Both the position numbers and the translations under genes were made by a program. A stretch of 64,000 bases of DNA from VGNY01 sp964549635. GTDB taxonomy: Bacteria; Chloroflexota; Dehalococcoidia; GIF9; UBA5629. Below the pieces are notes generated by a model. The model was not told the DNA's origin. It worked only from the letters and a program-made list of their open reading frames with translations, and ran no database searches. Positions 43,198-50,605 of the stretch are shown piece by piece; the first letter of the stretch is position 1; each line of letters begins with the position of its first letter. The stretch covers positions 62,001-126,000 of the forward strand of contig CAZJVJ010000002.1 in assembly GCA_964549635.1 (NCBI GenBank), in the 5' to 3' direction.

Positions 43198-44250
43198 ATG
43201 AAGCGCGGCGTCTTATACAGATATCGTGATTTTCTGCCCGTCACATCAGCTACACCTCTGATAACATTAGGTGAGGGCGATACTCCGCTTGTTAGGTCTG
43301 TTGCTTTGGAGAAAGAGCTTGGCTGTGGCGAACTATATTTCAAGCTCGAAGGCTGTAACCCCACCGGCTCGTTTAAAGACCGTGGCATGGTTGTAGCTAT
43401 GGCCAAGGCTGTGGAGGGTGGTAGTCGAAGTGTAATATGTGCCTCTACAGGCAATACCAGCGCATCAGCCGCTGCCTATGGTGCCCGCTTTGGACTAGAT
43501 GTAATTGTCATTGTGCCGAAAGGAAAGATTGCTTTAGGTAAATTAGCACAGGCTCTTGCTTATGGTGCTAAAATCATTGCCATAAAGGGCAACTTCGATA
43601 AAGCTCTCAATATAGTACGATGCTTAGTCAAAAAACATCCGGTAACATTAGTGAATTCATTAAATCCAAATCGTATTGAGGGTCAGAAGACAGCGGCTTT
43701 TGAGATTGTTGACGATTTGGGTGATGCTCCAGATTATTTGTTTATCCCTGTGGGCAATGCTGGAAATATCACTGCCTATTGGAAAGGTTTTGTAGAGTAC
43801 AAACAGGCTTGCAAGGCAAAACTGACTCCAATGATGATGGGATTTCAGGCTGAAGGGGCGGCACCTATAGTTAAAGGCAAACCTGTCAAAAGGCCAAAGA
43901 CGATAGCTACGGCGATTCGTATAGGCAATCCTGCCAGCTGGCAGGGGGCAGTAGCTGCACGTGACCAATCCGGTGGGTCCATTGGCTGCGTTAGCGATGA
44001 TGAGATCCTAGCTGCGTATAAGCTTCTGGCGCGGAAAGAGGGCATTTTCGGTGAACCAGCTTCGGCGGCCTCAGTGGCTGGGCTTATTAAAATGGTTAAT
44101 CAGGGATTAAAGCTAGCGGGCAGAAAGGTAGTATGCGTCATTACAGGTACTGGGTTAAAAGACCCTAATCTTCCAGCCAAGTTTGCGGAACCTGTGCCAG
44201 AGTTACCCGGTGATGTAAGAATGGTAGAACAAGCTTTAGGTTGGTGTTAA
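43198..44250 (+). CDS. thrC: Threonine synthase
   Basis: A 350-residue PLP enzyme converting O-phosphohomoserine to threonine. The PLP lysine is in PTGSFKDRGM, the phosphate loop is GNAGNITAYWKG, and ASTGNTSASAAAYGARFG is typical of the family. It is of the short (~350 residue) type found in many bacteria and archaea. Nine bases separate it from hom, so the two are in one operon. Confidence 0.96.
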   Translation: MKRGVLYRYRDFLPVTSATPLITLGEGDTPLVRSVALEKELGCGELYFKLEGCNPTGSFKDRGMVVAMAKAVEGGSRSVICASTGNTSASAAAYGARFGLDVIVIVPKGKIALGKLAQALAYGAKIIAIKGNFDKALNIVRCLVKKHPVTLVNSLNPNRIEGQKTAAFEIVDDLGDAPDYLFIPVGNAGNITAYWKGFVEYKQACKAKLTPMMMGFQAEGAAPIVKGKPVKRPKTIATAIRIGNPASWQGAVAARDQSGGSIGCVSDDEILAAYKLLARKEGIFGEPASAASVAGLIKMVNQGLKLAGRKVVCVITGTGLKDPNLPAKFAEPVPELPGDVRMVEQALGWC

Positions 44251-44292
44251 TGTTCAGCGATTTACGCACCAAAGGCCAAAAGGAATTAACAA

Positions 44293-44871
44293 ATGCCTAA
44301 AATAATCACGGAGAGCATCGGCAAATTTTATCAGCACTATCCGAAGGTAGCGACTATCGTCACAGCCTGTGCCGGGGACAAGAAGAACGCTATGGCAGTA
44401 GCCTGGCACACTGCCCTTTCATTTACCCCGCCTCTCTATGGGATAGCTATAGCACCGAAACGGTTTACTTACCGGCTTATCCTGGAAAGCAAGCAATTTG
44501 GCGTTAACTTTGTACCTTTTGAGACTGCCGAGCTTATAGCTTCGGTGGGTGGCAGTGGTGGCGAAGCGGTGGATAAGTTCCAAAGATTTAGAATTGCCGA
44601 GACCAAGCCTTCAAAAACAAGGGTGCCAATACTAGCGGATGCTTACGCGGCCTATGAGTGCGAGCTCGTGGACAACAAGACCTACGGTGACCATATCTGG
44701 GTGGTAGGCAAAATTGTAGCTGTACATTTTCTTGCAGAAGTCTTCACTACCGATGATACGTTGAATCTATCTAGGGTAAATCCTGCCCTTTATCTGGGTG
44801 CAGAGCTTTATGTGACTGCCAGCGCTGACTCCGTTCGGTCGCTAAAGCGTGAGATTTATGGCAAGCGTTAG
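44293..44871 (+). CDS. Flavin reductase-like domain protein (FMN-binding)
   Basis: A 192-residue split-barrel FMN-binding protein of the DIM6/NTAB flavin reductase-like family. TIVTACAGDKKNAMAVAWHT and PPLYGIAIAPKRFTYRLI are typical, followed by FGVNFVP and the GDHIWVVGKIVAVH strand near the end. It could supply reduced flavin or itself reduce a small substrate with NAD(P)H. Its stop overlaps the next frame, and folE follows in the same transcript. No specific substrate can be named. Confidence 0.88.
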   Translation: MPKIITESIGKFYQHYPKVATIVTACAGDKKNAMAVAWHTALSFTPPLYGIAIAPKRFTYRLILESKQFGVNFVPFETAELIASVGGSGGEAVDKFQRFRIAETKPSKTRVPILADAYAAYECELVDNKTYGDHIWVVGKIVAVHFLAEVFTTDDTLNLSRVNPALYLGAELYVTASADSVRSLKREIYGKR

Positions 44872-44900
44872 TGGAAAAGCAGCGAAAAGAGGAGGCAATA

Positions 44901-45467
44901 TTGGTTGACATAAACAAAATTAGGGCAGCTGTGTATTCTATAATTGAAGCTATTGGTGAAAACCCAGAGAGAGAAGGTTTGAAGGATACCCCACAACGCA
45001 TAGCTGATATGTATGTTGAGCTTTTTTCAGGTCTTGATGTGGATGCTAGGGCAGAACTTAGCGTGGGTTTTGAGGTGGGGCATCGTGAGATGGTGATACT
45101 CAAGGACATTCCCTTCTATTCGATGTGCGAGCATCATCTTTTACCCTTTTATGGGGTGGCTCACGTAGGCTATATACCGAATGATGAAGGACGAGTCGTT
45201 GGGGTTAGCAAACTGGCGCGTGTCGTTGAGATATTTGCCAAGCGCCCCCAGTTACAGGAAAGGATGACGACACAGATTGCAGATGCCATCCTGGAAGCCC
45301 TTCAGCCGGACGGTGTGGCTGTGGTTATTCAAGCGGAACATTTGTGCATGACTATGCGGGGTATTAAGAAGCCAGGAAGTAACGTCGTTACTTCTGCAAC
45401 CAGAGGGCTCTTCCGTAGTAGAGCGGCTACCCGGGCTGAGTTTCTATCCCTAGTCCAGGGCAAGTAA
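44901..45467 (+). CDS. folE: GTP cyclohydrolase I
   Basis: A 188-residue enzyme that opens the guanine ring of GTP to dihydroneopterin triphosphate, the first step of tetrahydrofolate synthesis. EREGLKDTPQRIADMY begins the conserved domain; YSMCEHHLLPFYG provides the zinc-binding Cys and His, and QAEHLCMTMRG the second zinc Cys. I prefer the TTG start at 44901, which has AGGAGG (44890-44895), over the GTG at 44871 overlapping the preceding stop. It converges on the permease gene at 45471 with a three-base gap. Confidence 0.96.
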   Translation: MVDINKIRAAVYSIIEAIGENPEREGLKDTPQRIADMYVELFSGLDVDARAELSVGFEVGHREMVILKDIPFYSMCEHHLLPFYGVAHVGYIPNDEGRVVGVSKLARVVEIFAKRPQLQERMTTQIADAILEALQPDGVAVVIQAEHLCMTMRGIKKPGSNVVTSATRGLFRSRAATRAEFLSLVQGK

Positions 45468-45470
45468 CGT

Positions 45471-46706
45471 TCACTCGTGACGCAGCGATTCAATCGGGTC
45501 AAGTCTAGCAGCTCTGTAAGCGGGATAAATGCCCGAAGCCAGTCCAACAAAAATTGCTACTGAAACAGCAATTATCACTATATCAGCTGACATAGGAGCC
45601 TGAACTGGGTATGGTCCCAGTTGCACTCCGGTAATTAACCAAGCTCCTATGGAGGCTAGGGTGAGTCCGATTATACCTCCAGATAGGCTTAACATAGCTG
45701 CCTCGACCAGGAACTGACGCAAAATATCACCGCGTTTTGCACCAACAGCTTTACGTATACCTATCTCACGGGTACGTTCAGTCACCGAAACTAGCATTAT
45801 ATTCATGATACCTATACCTCCGACGATGAGAGAGATAGCGCCAACACTGGCGATAAACACCTGAAAAATGCCAAGCACCTGATTCATACGGTTAAGGATT
45901 TCCTGCATATCAATAACAGTGAAATCATCGTCTTTCCCCTCCCTGATATTATGACGCTGTCTCAGGATGGAGGTGATCTGCTCTCGGGCAGCATCTATCT
46001 CGTCAGTGCTCACTGCTCGCACAGCGATGGTCTGTACGGGTCTTCCTCTAGGGGTTGTTTGACCCAGAATTCTTGACTGCATGGTAGTTAACGGGATTAT
46101 TATGAAATCGTCTGCAGCAGCCAAAAAGGCCCCCTTTTTTTTCAAAACGCCTACTACTTCAAACTTAGTCCCGCTTATTCTAATCGTCTCTCCCAAGGGA
46201 TTTTTTGTACCAAAAAGATCCGAGGCCGTCTTGTTTCCTAATACGGCAACATTTGCTCTACGAATGATATCTTCATCAGTAATGAACCGTCCGGTAGCGA
46301 CCGGATAATCTATAATCTTCGCAATTTCAGGAGTAGTACCCATTACATTGACGGTGCTATTTTCGTTCCCGTAGACAGCCCTAAGCATTTTTTCGATCAT
46401 AGGGGCAACTACATCTACAGATGGGGCCCGGTTGGGATCAACCAGAGCTTGAGCGTCTTCAAGTGTCAGACTACCAGCAGCTCCGGACAATCCCTGAGTC
46501 ATGGTAGTGGCACTTGTGATATAGATTGCGTTTGCTCCCATAGCCTCAAAAACAGCGGTGACATTTGCCTTGTGCCCTCTGCCGAAGGATACCAGAAAGA
46601 CAACGGCGCTGACGCCAATTATGATACCAAGAATGGTCAGCGCTGAACGCATCTTGTTATTGTACAGCGTCTGCCATGCGGTGACTATGCTTTCCCAGAG
46701 GTTCAT
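45471..46706 (-). CDS. MacB-like ABC transporter permease
   Basis: A 411-residue FtsX/MacB-type permease: one N-terminal membrane helix (MRSALTILGIIIGVSAVVFL), a large extracytoplasmic MacB-PCD domain (about 45-275), then three C-terminal helices with the conserved GIGIMNIMLVSVTERTREIG and AVGAKRGDILRQFLVEAAML. It forms the mechanotransmission part of a tripartite-type exporter of peptides, antibiotics or lipoproteins. A very similar permease gene precedes it; they probably form a heterodimer with the 47994 ATPase. Confidence 0.9.
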   Translation of the reverse strand: MNLWESIVTAWQTLYNNKMRSALTILGIIIGVSAVVFLVSFGRGHKANVTAVFEAMGANAIYITSATTMTQGLSGAAGSLTLEDAQALVDPNRAPSVDVVAPMIEKMLRAVYGNENSTVNVMGTTPEIAKIIDYPVATGRFITDEDIIRRANVAVLGNKTASDLFGTKNPLGETIRISGTKFEVVGVLKKKGAFLAAADDFIIIPLTTMQSRILGQTTPRGRPVQTIAVRAVSTDEIDAAREQITSILRQRHNIREGKDDDFTVIDMQEILNRMNQVLGIFQVFIASVGAISLIVGGIGIMNIMLVSVTERTREIGIRKAVGAKRGDILRQFLVEAAMLSLSGGIIGLTLASIGAWLITGVQLGPYPVQAPMSADIVIIAVSVAIFVGLASGIYPAYRAARLDPIESLRHE

Positions 46707-46749
46707 ATTCTTCCAGTGAGTTAGTTAATTTCCATTCAGTCGATTGATG

Positions 46750-47997
46750 TTATTCGTGGCGTAATGATTCAATTGGGTCAAGGCGGGCCGCCCGATATGC
46801 TGGGTATATGCCAGAAACTAGACCGATAAAGATTGACACTGAGAGGGCAACAATGGCGATATCAACGGACATAGGAGCGTTGACGGAGTAGTCCCCCAAC
46901 TTCGCTCCTGTGACTGATAGGCAACCCAGCCAGGCCAGCATCAGCCCTATGGCACCACCGGAAAGGCTTAGCATAGCTGATTCGACGAGAAACTGGCTCA
47001 AGATATCACGCCTTTTTGCACCAACTGCTTTACGAATGCCGATCTCTCGGATGCGCTCAGTTACGGACACCAGCATTATATTCATAATCCCAATGCCACC
47101 AACTACCAGTGAGATGGCCCCAACGCTTCCGATGAAAACTCGAAAAATACCCAGCACCTGATTCATACGATTTATGATTTCCCGCAAATCAACGATACGG
47201 AAATCATCATCCTCACCTTCTCTAATATGATGGCGTTGTCGTAGAATTGCGGCAACCTGCTGTTTGGCAGCATCCACCTCCTCGGTAGTTCTTGCTTGAA
47301 TGCCGATGGTTTGCACAGGCCGTCCTCTAACGCTTGTCTCCGTTACAATTCTTGACTGATAGGTTGACAAAGGAATCATCACGAAATCGTCCGGCTGCCC
47401 GAACATGCTGCCTCTCTCTTCGATAACACCGATGATGTCAAATTTACGTCCATTTATACGTATCGATTTGCCTACAGGGCTCTCTTTGCCGAAAAGGTCT
47501 TTAGCAGAGTCGCTTCCTAGTACGGCAACTGTTGCTTTTTTTAGAATGTCGCGGTGGGATATAAAGGTACCCTCAGCTACAGGATAGCTAGCAATACGTG
47601 CTATATCAGGGGTGACACCCAATAGCCGAAGAAGGTGCTTCTCGTTGCCGTAGGCGACATTTGCCCTGGTACTAGTCATGGGAGCTACTATAGCCACTGA
47701 CGGAGCCCGCTGGCGATCCATTAGAGCTTCAGCATCCTCAAGAGTCAATTTCCCGCTGCTGCCTGATGCAACTGCCCGGCTACCAGTGTGGCCGGTGCTG
47801 AGTTCGGTAACATAAAGCGCATTAGCCCCCATTTGCTGAAAGATGGCTGTGATATTAGCCTGATGCCCTCTGCCGAAAGATACGACAAAAACTACAGCGC
47901 TGATGCCGATAACAATACCGAGTATAGTTAGAGAAGACCTTAGCTTATTACTATATATAGCTTGCCATGAGCTGATTATGCTCTCCCAGAAGCTCAT
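46750..47997 (-). CDS. MacB-like ABC transporter permease
   Basis: A 415-residue paralogue of the preceding gene with the same plan (LRSSLTILGIVIGISAVVFV, a large outer domain, GIGIMNIMLVSVTERIREIG, YPAYRAARLDPIESLRHE at the end). Both copies end in the same motif. The start overlaps the ATPase stop by four bases, so the ATPase and this permease are translationally coupled. Confidence 0.9.
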   Translation of the reverse strand: MSFWESIISSWQAIYSNKLRSSLTILGIVIGISAVVFVVSFGRGHQANITAIFQQMGANALYVTELSTGHTGSRAVASGSSGKLTLEDAEALMDRQRAPSVAIVAPMTSTRANVAYGNEKHLLRLLGVTPDIARIASYPVAEGTFISHRDILKKATVAVLGSDSAKDLFGKESPVGKSIRINGRKFDIIGVIEERGSMFGQPDDFVMIPLSTYQSRIVTETSVRGRPVQTIGIQARTTEEVDAAKQQVAAILRQRHHIREGEDDDFRIVDLREIINRMNQVLGIFRVFIGSVGAISLVVGGIGIMNIMLVSVTERIREIGIRKAVGAKRRDILSQFLVESAMLSLSGGAIGLMLAWLGCLSVTGAKLGDYSVNAPMSVDIAIVALSVSIFIGLVSGIYPAYRAARLDPIESLRHE

Positions 47998-48662
47998 CTT
48001 CTCCTCTCACCGACTATCTGACCATCCCTGAGATAAATGGTCCGGCGTGTATATGCGGCAATATCCTCCTCATGGGTAACAAGTACGATGGTAATGCCAC
48101 GTTGATTCAGTTTTTGTAGCAAGGTCATAATACCCTTGCTTGTCTGAGTATCCAGATTACCGGTAGGTTCGTCAGCTAAAATGATTGACGGGTTATTAAC
48201 TATAGCCCTGGCGATAGCTACCCTCTGTTGCTCGCCACCGGACAGCTCTGTAGGCCTATGGTTAGCCCGGTCAGCCAACCCTACTGCCTCGAGGGCAGCC
48301 ATGGCGCGCTGACGCTTGTTTCTTACGCTGCTGTAGACCAGCGGTAATTCTACATTAGCTACAGCCGTAGCTCGTGGTAACAGGTTAAAAGATTGAAAAA
48401 CAAAACCTATCTTCTTGTTCCTTATTTCCGCCAGTTCATCGTCTTTCAAACGGCTGACATCTGTACCATCTAACCTGTAGGTTCCAGCAGTTGGTCTATC
48501 CAGACAGCCAAACAAGTTCATCAACGTGGATTTCCCTGAGCCGGATGGGCCCATTATGGACACCATTTCTCCTGCCTCAATTTTACAGGTTACTCCATTT
48601 AATGCTACCACCTGCACATTCCCTAGCTTATATACTTTTACTATATTCTCTACATAAATCAT
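47994..48662 (-). CDS. MacB/LolD-type ABC transporter ATPase
   Basis: A 222-residue ATPase: Walker A GPSGSGKST, Q-loop FVFQSFNLLPRATA, signature LSGGEQQRV, Walker B IILADEPTGNLD, H-loop VTHEEDIA. This sequence set is typical of stand-alone ATPases of the MacB/LolD group. It powers the two permeases encoded downstream. Cytoplasmic. Confidence 0.94.
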   Translation of the reverse strand: MIYVENIVKVYKLGNVQVVALNGVTCKIEAGEMVSIMGPSGSGKSTLMNLFGCLDRPTAGTYRLDGTDVSRLKDDELAEIRNKKIGFVFQSFNLLPRATAVANVELPLVYSSVRNKRQRAMAALEAVGLADRANHRPTELSGGEQQRVAIARAIVNNPSIILADEPTGNLDTQTSKGIMTLLQKLNQRGITIVLVTHEEDIAAYTRRTIYLRDGQIVGERRR

Positions 48663-48725
48663 TTGTGTTGTTTATTAAAAAATTTATGAGGTATTTGTGC
48701 CCGTATCTTGCCTAAAGCTGCTCGG

Positions 48726-50444
48726 TCAACGGCCCGGACGCTTTTTTGCACTTTCTGCTGCAGGCATTATCAATACCTTTTCCCCTTCGCTGAGGCCGGA
48801 TATGACCTCGGCAAATTGATAATCTCGAATGCCTAAATCGACCTGCCTTCTCTCAGGCTGTTTGGTAGTATCATCCTTCACCACAAGCACGAAGGTGCCC
48901 GTAGGTGTTTCTATGATAGCATCTTTAGGTATCAGCAGTACGTTGTTTCTTTCTGCCACAATTATATCCGCTGTGGCTGTCAACCCTCCCTTCAGCTCTA
49001 TATCTGTGGGGTCAAGTGCTATGGTGACGGCAAACTCGACGACACCAGCCATTTGGGTGCCAAATGGTGAAATGAAAGTTACCCTGCCCGTAAACTCTTT
49101 GTCTGGCATTGCATCTATTGTTATGATAGCCTTCTGCCCTACCTTTACCTTAAAAATATCTATCTCGTCTATCATACCCTCCAGTTTGACGGTACTAGTA
49201 TCGACGAGGTGAACAGCGGTCACCGTGGAATAATCGAAGGACGAAAGCTGGTCAGACTCTTTGACACCGACTCTAACTACAGTGCCATCGAATGGCGCCA
49301 GGATCTCTGTTTTCATGAGTTCCTTTTTAGCCCTGTCCAATTCTTTCTGGGCCAGTTGCAGCTTGAGATTGTAGGCTCTTAAAGCTTTAAGGTTGACGCC
49401 ACTTCTGAAGATAAGCTCGTCATTCTCAAGTATCGTACGGCTCATTTCCACATCATGTTGAGCCATGCGCAATAATGTTGCCAACTCGAGGTCGTTACAG
49501 GTTTCCTTTTCTTTACAATCCTGCAGTACTCGCAGGCTTTCTTCGACCTGTCGCAGCCAGCTAAGTGCAGTCGAGGTATCAGGATAGGGCAGTGACATTA
49601 AGCCTGTTGCACCTTCCCTGCTGCCCTGGGTAGTTAGCTGCTGGCAACACTCACCGATTCTCTGGGAAACCCTAATCCTGCCGCTCAGGCTTTTGACCAG
49701 AAGATGGGTCTCCTTTAGGCGTGACTGTGCAATATCCAACTTGGTCATGGCATCATCATAGCTACCGTGCTGTATCAGAGTTTGTATTTCGGCTAATCTT
49801 ACTAGGTCCTGCTCGAGAAGTTGAATTGCCTTGGATATGTCGGGGTAGTTTTCTACAGGTGTACCCAGTAGCTCATCGTATCCTTGCAAAGACATGGCTA
49901 TCTCTGGCACGTTGAACATTTTGTAGCTTGCCTCAAGGTCATGCATGGCTAGACGTAGTTCATGTGCGGCCTCTTTATATTTGCCCTGGCTGAGAAATTT
50001 CTGTACCCTTCCCAACTCCTCTTGAGCCTGTTCAACGCGGAAAACACTGCTGGTATCGGGATAAAACTTCGGGTAGCCCATCAGCGCCGGGTGTATTTTT
50101 TCTAAGAGCTCGTTCATGGCCAGTTCCACATTGTACTGTGCTGAAGCTACAGCGAGTTTGTGAGTGGCATCATCCAGTTTGGCTAACAGTGCACCCTCTT
50201 TGACTTTCTGACCTTCCTCAACAAATACCTCTTTCACTGTTCCAGGCGTGCCGAAGCGGAGCTTGGCTTCACGCGGCATAACCAGATTACCATCGGCGGT
50301 CACGGTCAAAACTAAGTCTCCCCGTTCTGCCAGGGTTATCTGTCTGGCAGCCTCCGTCTTCTTCTCTGCAGGACGGCAACCAACAAAGCCCATTGTCAAC
50401 ACCGTTATAAGCAGTAAAGTAGCAATTATCGGTATATTTTTCAT
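48726..50444 (-). CDS. MacA-like periplasmic adaptor lipoprotein (HlyD/RND family)
   Basis: A 572-residue membrane-fusion protein. Lipobox FVGC (C23), then a biotinyl-lipoyl-like half (GTVKEVFVEEGQKVKEGALL), a very long helical middle of about 270 residues rich in heptads (usual MacA has a much shorter hairpin), the second lipoyl half (MKTEILAPFDGTVVRVGVK), beta-barrel and membrane-proximal domains (AEVISGLSEGEKVLIMP). It should connect the MacB-type pump to the outside. GGAGG lies upstream of the ATG. Confidence 0.88.
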   Translation of the reverse strand: MKNIPIIATLLLITVLTMGFVGCRPAEKKTEAARQITLAERGDLVLTVTADGNLVMPREAKLRFGTPGTVKEVFVEEGQKVKEGALLAKLDDATHKLAVASAQYNVELAMNELLEKIHPALMGYPKFYPDTSSVFRVEQAQEELGRVQKFLSQGKYKEAAHELRLAMHDLEASYKMFNVPEIAMSLQGYDELLGTPVENYPDISKAIQLLEQDLVRLAEIQTLIQHGSYDDAMTKLDIAQSRLKETHLLVKSLSGRIRVSQRIGECCQQLTTQGSREGATGLMSLPYPDTSTALSWLRQVEESLRVLQDCKEKETCNDLELATLLRMAQHDVEMSRTILENDELIFRSGVNLKALRAYNLKLQLAQKELDRAKKELMKTEILAPFDGTVVRVGVKESDQLSSFDYSTVTAVHLVDTSTVKLEGMIDEIDIFKVKVGQKAIITIDAMPDKEFTGRVTFISPFGTQMAGVVEFAVTIALDPTDIELKGGLTATADIIVAERNNVLLIPKDAIIETPTGTFVLVVKDDTTKQPERRQVDLGIRDYQFAEVISGLSEGEKVLIMPAAESAKKRPGR

Positions 50445-50605
50445 GTGAACTCAAGCCTCCATTTTTGTAAACATGATGGCAGATTACTACTCAGTTCTTG
50501 TCTGGAAAAACAGTATGGTGTCAAGTACATTCCCTAAGACTACAGGCATCAGCGATACTGCAGTAGTCCTTAGAAAATCAGCGGCGTCAGGTGCAGTCAA
50601 TTGTA

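Noticed and set aside
44871..44900. GTG start for folE overlapping the flavin reductase stop
   Set aside because: AGGAGG at 44890-44895 fits the TTG at 44901, and the family normally starts near that point.
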